Shown here piece after piece: positions 13,401 through 29,301 of a DNA stretch of 64,000 bases (the stretch's first letter is position 1; every line of letters begins with the position of its first letter). The translations under genes and the position numbers were made by a program. The notes under the pieces are model-generated. The model made no database searches, was not told where the DNA came from, and saw only the letters and a list, made by a program, of their open reading frames with translations. This DNA is from Cyanoderma ruficeps (taxonomy: Eukaryota > Chordata > Aves > Passeriformes > Timaliidae), in assembly GCA_008694505.1 (NCBI GenBank), contig VZDJ01002673.1:1-64000 (forward strand), in the 5' to 3' direction.

Positions 13401-16400
13401 CCTCAAACAATTTGCAAATGTCTTTGATCAAGAGATGACAGGCAATGCTTAGAAACAGCAGAAACTTTCCCAGTAACACTGGGATTACTGGTAACCAAGG
13501 CTTTCTTAGTGGCATTACCTTAATGAGGAACTGGATTTTGCCCTAATCCTACATGGAACAGCATGTCCCAAGGGTGGCCATGCTGCAGAGAAGCAGGGGC
13601 CTGTATTTGCTTGCTTTTCTATCTTGTAACCAGACAGAGTGTCAGTATCATAGGACAAACAAGCTGGCATCAAGAGTCTTGGTAGAAATTGTTCATTTTG
13701 TTCCTAAAAGTATTAAGATGCCAAAGCGTTCAAGTATGAGCAGCCCAAAGCAGGCATCTACTTGGGCTCTGTGGGTAAGGCTGACATTTTCCAGAGATGC
13801 TAAGTCCCATCCTCAGGGAGTAGACTGAATGCACTCGTTGCTCCAGGTTAACATTCTTAAAATGTTACAGCTCATGGTCTCATCTGTCAGACCACTGGGC
13901 AGCAGGCCTTGGGATGTCATTTTGTGTCCTGAGTAAAGATTCTTGGTGCCTGATGTGTATCTCAAAGCAAACATCCTCCAGGTTTAGTTGTGGGTCTACC
14001 CCCTATGACTGTGTGGGGCACATGCAATAGCTGCTGGCAGTCACATGTAACTGCAATGTTTGCTGCTACTGTGCAGGTGATTGTTTAGAGGGGAACATAA
14101 AACATCAGGGACTCTACAGAGAGCAAAACATATCTCCTGCTGGGTCAAACAGCAGCACTCTTTGAAGTGTAATGAAAATACCCAGAACTTTCAAATGGAG
14201 AGTCATTGCCAAGAAAGAAAAAAAAAAAAAAAACCAGCAAAGATTGTGGCATGCTTAATAATGAAACCTGTAATAAAACATATTAGAAAAAGACTTGGAT
14301 GAGCAGCCTAGAGAGAAAATACAAAAACTGCCACCAGAAATTTTCTAACATTATCTAAAGCAGGAACTTGGTGGTGATCAGGAGGTCAATAAATAATTGG
14401 CACAAATACAAGAAGAGCAACCCAAAGTAGGGCACTGTAGAAAGGCTGAATGGATTACTAGTCCAGACTAGATTACTAGTCCAATTGCTCTAGTGCTCAC
14501 TTCAGACATGGTCAGGGAGATCGTGGCAGTCACTCTCTACAGTTTGAAGAGTATTATCAAACAGAATTGGCAGCAGAGGAAGTTTTTTTTGGGGGGGGGA
14601 GGGGGAAGTATAAATAATTTGTGGCAAAGGACCAGCCCAAATGTCTTGAGTTACAGGAGTTCCAGGAAACTAAAGATGACATTTAAAAAATTTCTGAGCA
14701 GTGTATTAAATTTGTATTTAAGAATTTAAATCCAGCCCTTGACACCAAAGGACTGCATTGCATCAATAATATTCCTCTTAAGAGGGATCCTTGCACAGCC
14801 TAGGGAGACACAGGTCCCTAGGCTCCATTTCAGCATCAGGGAAGTCAGTGGAAGCAAAGAACAGTATTTACAGACAGATACACATGAGAAAAGTCAATGC
14901 AGCTTTTATAATGGGAAGGTCTGACATACATGGTGGTATCAGTAAAAACATAAACGTGCTGAGCTGATCAACGTCTTGTGCCAGGGTTTGCAAAAGGCTT
15001 TTGATAAGAATATTCCACCACTCTTAAGAAACTCCATTCTCATGGAGTAGGAGAGAGACCTAGCCCACAGGCTGGAACAAAGAAGTAGAATAAGTTGACA
15101 ATGATCACACCAGTGACAGCATCAGAAGGCACTCAGAAAGAAGGGATGACTAATGTAGTAATTAAGATTCCTGATGCCACAAAGTAATTAAGAATAATCA
15201 AAGCTTAAGTTGACTGTGTGAAGCTGCAGAAGGAGCTCCTGACACTGATGGAGCAACAAAATGATATTTTTCTTTGAACTTCAGAGTTAAAAATATGATG
15301 TAGTGGGCAAAACCATTTTACCCAAAATATCCAGTGATACTCTCTGAGTTAGTTGATACAGAGCACTGGAATGGCTGCCCAGAGAGGTTGTGGAATCTCC
15401 CTCTCTGGAGACATTCAAATCACAGGTGGATGCGTTCCTGTGTCACCTGCTCCAGGTGATCCTGTGCTGGCTAAGGGATTGGACTGCATGATCTCCAGTG
15501 GTTGCTTCCAACCCCAACAAATCCATGATTCTGTGATTTTTGGAAGGAGACACTGGCATCTTGTTTTGAGTGAGCTGTTTACTTGTCTGATTCTTACCCT
15601 CTTCCTCTAGTAGCAAATGTTAATGCCCAGTGCTGCAGACAGGATCCTGGGCTCAGCAGATGTTTTATCTGATGCAGTGCAGTTGTCATATTCCTGTTAC
15701 ATTATAATGCATGTCTCAAATTATTACTTCGGAAATGGGTTTCTCACAGTTAAGCTGAAGCAAAGAGGTGAGAATCCTGAATTCCACATCCTAGTGAAAA
15801 ATGGCAAAGGTGGGGTGGTGCTGAGGGGATTGCATTAATCCATTTCAATTTTCTAAAGTTTATGGGAAATTACATATGAGACATTTCTCTTGTCTTTAGA
15901 GGCTGGCAGAAACTCAAGTCCAAAGTGCATTAAATATCTTACCACCACCCAGCCCTCAGTAAAGGTTAAGGAGAACAGAAGTTGTCCACAGATAATCCAG
16001 AAATTTAATTTCCGTTTAGGCACATTGGCTCGGCAGGAATTGTCTGAATTGGTGGCTATCACAGGTCCATGCAAGGCAATATCCCAGTGCAGACACATTG
16101 ATCATACAATCTCAAAGCAGGTGCAGAAGCACTGTGGTTTCTGGCTCCTCTCCTCAGGCATTCAGGCTGAGCAGAAGGCCCTGAGCTCTTTCTGATTTAA
16201 CAGCCCCAAGGCATTTTAATTAACCTAGCAGAACCATAGAATTTGGAATTTCCTGAGAGAAAAAAGGAGAGCTCCTTTAAGCTATTGTTTATACCATGGT
16301 TATTGTGTACCAGATTCTGTTTATACTGTCACTAATCTTTTCAGGTACTGAGCCAAATACTTGTAATGGCTCACTATTGTTTTGGGGTGTGGTTTTTTTA

Positions 16401-19400
16401 TTTGTGAAGGGAAACTCTGCAGAAATAGTTTAGATAAAAATCATGTTCTTGCCTAACATCAGTTTTCAGTGTCCTCTTATTCTTTATGCTCAGTACTATA
16501 TCCTAATGGGGCTTTTATAGCTCTGTCTCCTGGGAAAAAGAGAGAAAAAATGTCACTGCAAAAGCTGGGATTTGCCATGTGTTTTTTTTTAAAGATTTCT
16601 CAGAATGTTCCTAAATTTGAAATTTCTATTTATAGTCATCTTATCTTTATCCAGGTATAAAATACACAACAGAAAGTACACCTGCAACAGTGATGGATGG
16701 TTTAGCACTTAACATTTTGCTCAGGATATTCACAGGCCACACCTGATGAAGTTATACTGAAAATAGTGGCAATCCTTCAGTTAATGTGATGATAGCCATC
16801 CTAAATCATCTGAGATGCTGGGACCAGTTGTTCTTAAAAGCAACAAGCAATTACAGAAATTGCTTCATATTGTGTGTTTGTTGTGGGACAGCTGCAACCT
16901 CTCCCTTGTACAAAAGGATTTTTAAGTAGTACCTTTGTTCCTAAGGTGCACAAACCAGTGTCAGGTGTGCTAAATCTAAGATAATTTCAATACTTACATG
17001 AGCTGCCTCAGCCAAGTACTTACACACTTCTGGTGGGATATGGTTTTATCCCTGCACTGCTTTAATATCTCCAGAAGCCAGTTAATAGAAAGTATAGCCC
17101 AAGATGGTCTAGCTGGCCCCAGATGAACAGCACGAGGGGAGTTTCAACTGCTCTTTTATAAGAAAGATTTGACCTGGATAGGGGCAAATATACCTCAAAC
17201 CATCTAATTATTTTGGAGGGAGGGGAGGACGGCTACCTAGTTAAAACAGTTGAAGTCCTGAATTAAATATATATATGTATATAGGCAGATGTTTGATATA
17301 ATCATTCAAGTTGGAACAATGTTTTTCTTCATTAGTTACATAACTGCTCTTTTCCTCTAGCATTGCCCATGGCTATTTGCACGCTCCTTTTTTTCAAAGA
17401 AATGTCATTCCAGGAAATTAGGAAGCTGTGGGAACTGTTCATGCAGGCATTTCCATCCAGGAAAAGACTGGTGGGTTACATCTTACCTCCCCCAGGGTAT
17501 TTACAAAGAGATGTGTTTGCCTCAGACATGCACAGTACTAAACCCTGCTCTGATTGTACCGCAGTAGCAGAGGGACAAGGCTTCCTCATAAGGAACACCC
17601 GACTGGAAAAGTGCATCCGTGCCTCCCAGGAGACTAGCAGCATCAGCCTGGCCAGCTGCAAGGAGCACTCGCAGCAGCAGCGGTGGGGCTGGGACCCCAA
17701 CACGGGCACCATCGTCAGCCTGCACACAAGACAGTGCCTGTCGGCCCACAGGATGCACGAGCGCACTTTGGTCAAGCTGGAGCCCTGTGGAGACTGGGAA
17801 CACCAGGCATGGTCCTGCAGCAAGAAGGGACACTTGACTCTGCAGAGCTTGGGCTTCTACCTCGGCACCAAGGAGGGAGGCCACAAGGTCTTTGTCTCGA
17901 GGGAGAAGGACAAGTTCAGCAGGTGGAAGACGCTGGCAGATGAAACCATCTGTGCTGCAGCCAGGACAGCAGCTCAGAGGCCCAGCAAACCAACACAACA
18001 AGCTCTAGACACACGTGTGTGGATCTATGAAAGTAAGATGAGGTAGATTTAGTGTCAGATAACATCTAACTTTCATGTCATCCAAGCCACCTAACACCAG
18101 GCTTGCGCCCATCATTCTAACTAATTTTCACTACAGCCCCACCTGGAGAAACACCAAATGGCTCCAGCTCAGCCCTACTGCCTGGTCCCACTGGTTCCCA
18201 GTAGCGGCTGTTAAGTGTTCTCCAGAAGCATGCAAAATCTTACATGATCAGGTCTTCCAAAACTCAGCTGCATTTCTGAGGACAGGCAAATATTTTGGTG
18301 AAATATTTCTGAATTGGTGCCCAAAGCTAAGAATAGTAGAAATTGCTTGGAGCCTCCCAAGCAAAAAACGCCCAAGGATGTCTCACAAAGTCAGGCACTT
18401 TAGACTATGAAAGAGCTTTTGATACTTTGGGATGTCTTTTTTGGCAGCAGAAAACCTCTTTTAAACTTACATGAATTATTGAGAAGCATCTGTATCAGAA
18501 ATTATTGCTTCAGATTCTGAAATTAAAGTTCTTTTCTGTGAGACTCCAACAGTGCACCTTTCACTAATGAAACCTACTTCTAACCTTCATTCCATGTTCT
18601 CATTATCCTCAGAAGTGAGCCTTGCTCCTGGTGCCTAATGTAGCCATGAACAGACTGAACACAGCAAGTAGGAGGAAGCTTCAGTGTTGCCCTCCCTTTG
18701 CATTAAGAAATCTCAGAAGATTACATCAAAAATTATGAAAAATTTGATTTATATTAACCATTTATGGCCTTTGCCTTTGCTGAAGAGAATCCAAACTCTG
18801 CTTTCATGAGTGTTCACTGACCTTTGTCTAGACTGGACACAGAAAAGGCATGGTTTGTCACAATTTTAGGGGTTTGACACAAAGCTACCCAACACCAGGC
18901 ACAGTAATTTTACTGAGATATGACTGTGATCATTTGTCACATGCCCAGTGAAGCCCACTGCTGACCACTGATAATTCATGGTCCTGTTTCCTATTTTCAT
19001 CTAAGTCCTTTCTGCAAATAAAGGTGGTTTTTGGTACTTTACTTTGGTAAAGTTGTGTGCAGAACTGAGACCTGATAATCACACTCAATTCCTCCTCTCC
19101 TCCTCCCCTCCTCTCCTTCCACAGACCCAAAAAGAGCTGGTGTTTGTAAGGTTTTTTTATATGGTTGTCTACTCTGTAGGTCAAGAAGTTCCCAACATTC
19201 CTCAGGGAAAATTATTTCCCTGACAGGAGGCTACTCCTTACCTTAAGGTTGCTGGACCCAATGAAATTTTGAGCTCTGAAGAAATGAGTACAGAGAAAAT
19301 GTGATGTATCTGGTTGGCATAAGCAGATGGATTGTAAGTATAATCTTTTGACACAGAGAGGCTGTATCTAATTTGAAATAAAAAGAGATACATCAGCTGC

Positions 19401-22318
19401 TTTGCCTGTCACGTGCAGAGAGGAAGGCCTTTTCCCCCTCAAGCTTTTTAATTAGCCAACTAGAAGGTCAACATGCAATTATCACAATAGTTACAAGCGT
19501 TAGTGTTTGTTTAACATTAAGTTAAATATGAACAATACAAATTAGATACCATAATAGGCTAGTTAAATATAGATTAGAAAATACGTGGAACATTTAAGAT
19601 ATGGGAAAAAGGCATGTGAAAAAAGCATTTTCATTCCCCAAGGCAGCGTTCCTGGCAACCCAGGGCTGCCTTGGAGCCAGGATCCCCAAATAAGGCAGTG
19701 AGGGTAAACATAGAGCAGCTTTTGAATCAGGCTGTGCCACTTGGTGTGTCTCATGCAAACTCATAATTTTCCTATAAATTCCATGGTCCAGTCTACTGGA
19801 GGGAACCTGTGACTACTCAGTAACAACATCAAAGTCCTATATATTTGTTTAGGCATTTCTTATCTAACTTCTAGCTGATCATCCACAGATGACTTCTACT
19901 TCAGAGGGTTATCTGCTCAATAAATTACACCGGCGTTGCTGTGGTGTGGGTACTCATGCCACAGAATGGGATGGGGTTTGGATAGGCAGCAGAGAGCCCT
20001 GAAGTCATGGTTTTCTTGGTCTTGACATGTGCATCATTGCTTCCCCACACATCCTACTCCACAGTAGGACTGAAAGGCAAAGGGAGGTACTGAGCCTTGC
20101 AATGGACTACCTACCACCCTCTGAATCCCATTTTTATAACTGCAGTGTTGTTAATAGCTGTGATTCTTCCATTTGCCTCTTCCTCACACATCATTTTTTA
20201 ACAGCAGGTGTTGCACTCATACTTCTAAAACCAATGACCACATCTACCACCAGAAAACAAGCTCTGCTTGTGTTGCTGATTCCATCTTGAGAGATTCATT
20301 TCACCTTTAAAATCTGTGACAGATGAAAGCCCCTGATGCACAAGAGGAGGTGATTGCTACTGTACCACATCCTTCTCGCCCTGTAAGGCAGAGAACCAAA
20401 CCAGCAGGGCTGGGTTCCCTTTCCTTGCTGGGCAATGAGCATATCCAGGTTCCTGTACAAAAAGTAAATGATAATCACACAGATCTTTGCTTTATTTCCT
20501 TCCAAGCTAAAACCATTGATTCATCAAAGATTGATGCTGTGGACAGAGAGTCTTCCGTAAGCTTGACTGATCCCCCTCTGGCTAACAAATTCAACAACAC
20601 AGTGTCTCCAGCAAAGGCCAAACCGGCACAGCTCCCGGCAAATGAAGGTGAGCACTTTTCTGAACACATAAGTAAGAACAGCAGGAAAGAAAGTGTGGGC
20701 AGCATTTCAAGCTTAGTCAGCTATTTTCCATGGTGGAGAAGTACCTGAGGAGTTCTGAAGAACTTCCATGTGTACCACTGAGTGTTTTCACACAACATGC
20801 TGAGGAATTTCCCTTGGCAAACAGTTCAGTGATACATGCTCAACCTGGAGATATAGCCACCAACTGTTCTAGAAGCAAAAATTACCTGTGGCTGGGGAAC
20901 ACCAAGTACTAATAAAGTTTCCTTTTCCTTTCTGGGTGTCATACAAAAGAGATTTGTGGCTACAGTGAAGCCTCATGAGGAAACTGGACCCCTGGTCCAA
21001 CTGGAAGCTGCTAATCGGAGTCTTTCTGCTTCTTTCACTAGATCCATCCCACAGCCATTCCAAGAAGCATGGAAATCGGGGAAAAAACACTGGGACCAGG
21101 CTTGCAGGTAGGTCCAGAGATCAGCCAGAGGAGAAAGGGATCAGATAGATGAAGGGCCATCAATGCTTCTGTCTTTCTCATTGTGAGAGATACTTTTCCC
21201 TGGGGTACTGCTGAGGATGCTCAATAGAGAATGAGGGCACAAAACCATCTGTCAGAAAGACTCTTTTTAAAGATTAAACAAATCGCCACATGCCTGTGAT
21301 AAAAAAAAAAAAAGTAAAACCATGAAAATGCTTTGTCTCATCTCCCCAGGAGAATCAGATAGCTGCCAGCACTACTGCTTTCCCCCTGCCCTTCTTACTT
21401 TGTATCAGAAAGATGCAGAGTGGAGAAGCAGGAGATATCATTGTCTTCCTAGCAAGAAAGGAAAGCTTTTGTGGCAACTTTCAATAGAAGGATGTTGTGC
21501 AGTGTAAAAGCACCTGTATGATGCTGATGTTGTAGATAAAGCACTTTTCCTGTTATCTGGCATTTTTCAGGGACATTACAGGTGATTTTTTTGTGGCAAT
21601 CATGGCTATTGGGTAAGAACAAGAATATGTACAGCAAACACATGATGCTTTCTCTGATACCCTTTCAGGCACTAATTGGAAGACAGCCATGCTGGTCCTC
21701 AGCCCCTTGGCATTCATACTAGGATTAATAATACTGACACTCAATGTTCACTACAACAAGTAAGTGAGAGTCAGGTTCAATGGCTTTGCCATGAACAGCA
21801 TTTTAAAGAAAAACTCCTACATCTCAAAACAAAAGGCTTGGTCTTGGCACCCATCCCCATTCCACACCCGATGTCGCTGGCTCTCAGCAGGTGGGTCTGG
21901 TCACCAATGTGCCACCCTTGGTGGTTTCTCCTCTCTGCCATCCAGTTTATCCATCCCCCTTACTGACGCACCCAAATGCAGCCACTAATGTTGGCTCCTC
22001 CTCTCCTCACATCTTGTGCCTTCACTGAAGGAAGTGACACTACGGTTGCTGATGTGCAGAAGCAACTAAGCGACAGACAGGTGCAGTTACTTTCTTCTCT
22101 CTTCTCATAGGAAAAAGAAAATCCTCTCTGCTCTGAAGAGCTCTCCAGCAAACAGCAGCAGAGTTGATTTACGGGAGCCGACCCCCTTACGAAGAGGCCC
22201 CCAGCCATACCTTCCACCATCCCGCTCCCCTTCCCTGAGGCATGGAGAGATCCTCATCGAGTGGAAAGACGGGACTGTCACTCCTCTTTTTGACAACATC
22301 AATTACCAAGTGGACTAG
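10366..22318 (+). CDS. Type I membrane protein with mannose-receptor-like ricin-B lectin domain (six exons, 355 aa model)
   Basis: Reconstructed coding exons are 10366-10420, 17526-18032, 20507-20647, 21042-21107, 21669-21759 and 22111-22318. All borders are GT-AG, phases agree, and the sum is 1,068 nt (355 aa plus stop). The product has a signal peptide (MELFRLSLGCICLLPWLE), then a ricin-B lectin domain at about 36-163. Its cysteine/tryptophan pattern (KCI, QQRW, RQCLS, WSCSKK, SRWKTLADETIC) resembles the N-terminal domain of the mannose receptor/PLA2R1/LY75 family. A Ser/Thr/Pro-rich stalk (188-260) carries one N-glycosylation sequon (NNT). A single helix (about 262-282) and a basic tail ending near an NxxY motif (NINY, 349-352) follow. 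Unlike family members it has no fibronectin-II or C-type lectin domains. It lies between MYORG and NUDT2, where I know of no named mammalian gene. Function is unknown; binding of glycans or secreted ligands is inference. Exons 2-6 are well supported. Exon 1, across a 7-kb intron, is less certain. Confidence 0.72.
12285..12510 (+). repeat. CR1 LINE 3' fragment
   Basis: Plus-orientation CR1 3' end with its hallmark words: 'AAATTCTTCACGGAAAGAG', 'GGCTGCCCAGGAAGGTGGTG', 'CATCCCTGGACATGTTTA', 'TTCCAACCTAGCTGATTCTG', then TGATTCT. It is truncated at its 5' end and diverged. Confidence 0.9.
14400..15345 (+). repeat. Probable ancient, heavily decayed CR1/LINE reverse-transcriptase relic
   Basis: Scattered matches to the CR1 ORF2 3' region appear in the expected order: a CAATGCAGCTTTTATAATGG block, 'TTTGCAAAAGGCTTTTGATA', and later 'TGTGAAGCTGCAGAAGGAGC' near 15220. 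No open frame survives. This comes from recalled CR1 consensus wording, so boundaries are approximate; the adjoining tail at 15355-15540 may be the same insertion. Confidence 0.4.
15355..15540 (+). repeat. CR1 LINE 3' fragment
   Basis: Contains 'GGCTGCCCAGAGAGGTTGTG', 'GAATCTCC', 'GGAGACATTCAAA', 'GGATTGGACTGCATGATCTC' and a terminal ATGATTCTGTGATT. This is a standard avian CR1 3' end in plus orientation. Confidence 0.9.
17526..18032 (+). CDS. Ricin-lectin gene exon 2 (whole lectin domain)
   Basis: The acceptor TGTTTGCCTCAG precedes 17526 and the donor AAA|GTAAGA follows 18032, both in phase 1. It encodes residues 19-187, including all of the ricin-B fold. The same frame is open upstream to a second acceptor (TTTCCTCTAG) at 17360, also in phase 1, so a longer exon from 17361 (410-aa protein) cannot be excluded. 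I prefer the shorter form because it puts the lectin domain close behind the signal peptide, as in mannose receptor relatives. Confidence 0.8.
20507..20647 (+). CDS. Ricin-lectin gene exon 3 (stalk)
   Basis: Acceptor TTTCCTTCCAAG, donor AATGAAG|GTGAGC, 141 nt, phase 1 to 1. It encodes a hydrophilic stretch rich in Ser, Thr, Pro and Ala with one NNT glycosylation sequon, as expected for an extracellular stalk. Confidence 0.72.
21042..21107 (+). CDS. Ricin-lectin gene exon 4 (short basic stalk segment)
   Basis: Acceptor TTCTTTCACTAG, donor GCAG|GTAGGT, 66 nt, phase 1 to 1. It encodes 22 His/Lys/Arg/Ser-rich residues just outside the membrane. It could be skipped without shifting the frame. Confidence 0.65.
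21669..21759 (+). CDS. Ricin-lectin gene exon 5 (transmembrane helix)
   Basis: Acceptor ACCCTTTCAG, donor AACAA|GTAAGT, phase 1 to 2. It encodes a clear hydrophobic helix (TAMLVLSPLAFILGLIILTL) flanked by Lys on the outer side and a His/Tyr/Asn/Lys border inside. Confidence 0.8.
22111..22318 (+). CDS. Ricin-lectin gene exon 6 (cytoplasmic tail and stop)
   Basis: Acceptor CTTCTCATAG, entered in phase 2; it continues through a Lys-rich stop-transfer (KKKK) to TAG at 22316-22318. The tail is Pro/Arg/Ser-rich, ends with an acidic/aromatic segment (EWKDGTVTPLFDN) and an NxxY motif, and may carry sorting or adaptor signals (inference). Confidence 0.75.
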
Positions 22319-25079
22319 CTCCAAAATTACAGAGGTTTTGTTCTATCCTGTGTCACTATTCCCACCAGCAAGAGTGCCACCTGATTTCCTCCCTACCCTT
22401 GCTGTTTTGACAGGAAGCACTGTTTGGGGTTTCTTTCTAAACACTTGAGTACAATCTCCTTGCACAGCACAAGGCTGAAGCAAGTGGAGTAGATTGTTTG
22501 GTTTGTACAGGCACATGCTGCTTAGCAATTCCACAGCTGCTTTAACCCGTAACAAACCCCAGGTTTCCCTAGATGAAACTGGGACTTTTGTCAGCTGCAA
22601 CTGCCCATTAAACCAAAATTAGAGTTACTGAGCATATGAAAAAGCGAATCTTTGAAGACAAGGCAAAAGGTAAAATACAGAAGTCTTGATGATCCTCAAG
22701 TTCCTTTCAAGATATAACTAGCTGCCAATAGACACAGAAGGCCGTCAGTTATATTGTCAGTGTGAGAATGTAATTAATAAGCACTGTCTTCTATAAAATC
22801 TCTTCCGGGTATCTGCCAAAATATTCATCCCCACTAAGTTGTCAATTAAGTAACAGCAAGCCATTTTTCGAACTTAAAAGGTAGCACTCCACTGTCCTCT
22901 TTGCATCACTGCAAGAGCCCTGCTGAGAGAGCATGTGTCTCTCAAAATGTTTCCATATTTAGGATGTACTAAATCTTATTATAGCACACATCCTCTATTA
23001 TTATATAGACTGGCAAATAATGTCGGTCATGCTTGTTGGGGATATTGTATATAGAGCCACTTTATACCAGCTTCAGTCTCTGATTTCCTATAATCATATG
23101 GAATAGTCAATGAATAGATGCATTGCTCCAGAGCAGTAATTATCAGAGCAGCAATACAGTTGTTTTACTTTTAGACAGGAGTATGACATTGTTTTCAGCC
23201 TTTACACTTCTTGTTTGAGCATAATTACCTGTGACTGTCACACTCAATCCTGATCTTTTCTCTGTGAAATTTGCAATGTCTTACCACTTTCCTAATATTC
23301 ATGAATGTATGCTTTCTTTCTCTGATTTTGAGACGATGTAATCATGGCTATAAGCCAAGAATTAGGTGAAGAAAGAAACAATAACACCAGGAAATTACAA
23401 GTATGAGCTGTGTCAGTGTATTTGTTCAGTAGAGCAAGGGAAACCATCTCCTCACATCTCTTACTTGAGCAACGCCTTTCACTTGACCTAAATTAAGCTG
23501 TTCTGCTATTTCAGTGTAGCTTGCTCTTCTCTTGAGCTTGGTTTTATTTAACCTACTGCTGAAGTAAGGTCTCTCCAGGGAATTTAAAATCTCTCCGTTT
23601 TGTTTGGTTAGTTTTTAATTTTTCTTTTTAAATGGCAAGAAGTTTACTGCCATGAGATATTATTATAATCAAAAACTTAATTCCTCTTAAAAAAAATTAC
23701 AAGCCCTATTGGTTTAGGGCATAAATATCACAGAAGTTGGAAATTAATATCTTTGGTAGGCAGATTACTCCATCATCATTTACTGGAGGGTTTCCCAGAT
23801 GCTCCTTGGGAAAATATTTTGCTATTAGACGTGGGCAGAGGACGAACTCTTTTTTCACCAGTGAGCAGCAAGAATCAGAGTTAAATCCGAATTTTGACTT
23901 TCCAACATTTCTACTTTAAATGAAACCCAAAGACTCTGGGATCAACAAACGTGTAAAAATAATTTTACTCACAAAATTTGTGGGAATACATTCTGTACAT
24001 AAATCACTTAAAATGCACACACAGTGCCTGACCCATTATCACAGTTACACCCCTTGGAATTTTGTCAAAGGAGCACACCACCTAAGAGTGCACAGCACTG
24101 GTCACCCTCCAAAAACTTGACAGGCTTTGGTAACACGATGTAAGCAGTGCCATTAAAAGGGAAATACTGGCTTGGAGCTGAGCTAATGTGTTTTCCAAAG
24201 AGCCAAGTGCCTGTGTTCATTACTGCTGAATGGGCAGAACCGATGACTTGCTAATGACTAACTCCAGCTTAATATGCTAATCTTGTTCATAAACACCGAA
24301 GGCAGCAACACCATTGTTTACACAGCACTGATTAAATGGTAGCTCAAACAATAATGAAAGCCCAAGACTGAGCCTGCACAGGCTTTAAACTCTTCTCTCC
24401 CACTCTCAGTGGTTGCTATATTCTCTGCCATCACCTGAATGAAACACTTCTGAGCAGTGTTTATAATCAAAATAAAGCCTGACTGTGATGTGGAGGAGCA
24501 CTAAAGTTTTTTATGTGTGTATATATACATACATATTTATATATAAAAGCCTCCTTACAGTGCATCTCTTTTTTTGAAAATATAAATACATGCAATTTTA
24601 AATCACTCCACTGAAAGATAATAGAGTGACAAGCAAGAGACTCCTGTCACACTGCTACCAATAATATTAATGTCTGCTGCCCCAAAAGATGAGTGGTTGC
24701 AGCCATGGAAGCACTGATAGTATGAAACAGACACAAGATTGCACATAAGTTTGGATATCCGGTGCAGAAAGTGAATTAAGTACCCTTTGCCAACCCTCTG
24801 GAAAATGTATGGCTAAGGTGTCAAAGATCAAAAAAAAGTAAAAGAACGAGGCAAAAGAACTTCAAATTACCACTTAAATACCTTATCTCAACCATTTACT
24901 AAGACTTTCTGGATGGAAAATGTTCTCACAACAGTACATTAGTGATGTACATAAATTCATGATAAAACAAAAAAGACCTGAAATGATCAGACAAGTTATC
25001 ACTGCATATCACTGAGAGCTGGGAATAGAACTACTGCTTTCTCATTTGAAATTCAAGGTATGATTTCTGCAGCAAGTGT
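22319..25079 (+). other. 3' UTR of the ricin-lectin gene and gap before NUDT2
   Basis: Plus-strand polyadenylation candidates are ATTAAA at 22607-22612 (about 300-nt 3' UTR) and AATAAA at 24471-24476 (about 2.1-kb 3' UTR). The sequence does not decide between them. The rest is AT-rich, with a TA-rich microsatellite near 24517-24546. This gene and NUDT2 converge here. Confidence 0.4.
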
Positions 25080-25085
25080 TTTATT
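25080..25085 (-). terminator. NUDT2: NUDT2 polyadenylation signal (AATAAA on minus strand)
   Basis: TTTATT on the plus strand reads AATAAA on the minus strand, about 410 nt beyond the NUDT2 stop codon. It is the first canonical signal I found downstream of the stop. Confidence 0.6.
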
Positions 25086-25492
25086 AAAAATCCCCATATG
25101 CTCATTTTCTCAACTCTCTAGTTTTACAGCAGCAAGTCAAGATGTATCAAGTGTTTGATTTTTCAAAAAGACCTGTGGTTGTTCAGCATTTCAAGGAAGC
25201 AAAAGAAAGGGAAAAAAAAAAAGAAGAAATGGAGACAGAGACAGAAGAAGTCTTTTGTTAGCTTTGGGCTTCAATTCAGACATCTCTGGCTTATGGTTCA
25301 ATCAGACTACTTTTTTGTGCGAGCTAGAGGACACAAAAGCATAATCTCTTTAAAAACTCCACGTATCCTCACTAAATTTCTACAGATTGAAAAAGAAAAG
25401 AAATCTACATTTCTACAACCACATAATGCTTTCTCGAGTTTAAAAAGCAGACCTGTCTCCTTAAGAAATCCCCTTATATTTCACAAAAACGC

Positions 25493-29301
<3,809 letters not shown>

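Larger units (their letters stand above)
10421..17525 (+). other. Presumed intron 1 of the ricin-lectin gene, repeat-bearing
   Basis: This 7.1-kb stretch has no other coding exon I can support. It contains CR1 tails at 12285-12510 and 15355-15540, a degraded LINE-like relic at about 14400-15345, an A-rich run near 14216-14233, a G-run near 14591, and a short AT microsatellite near 17267-17283. Confidence 0.45.

Noticed and set aside
16232..16270. Possible reverse CR1 tail (ACCATAGAATTTGGAA)
   Set aside because: Only a few bases resemble CR1 and the rest of the expected tail is absent.
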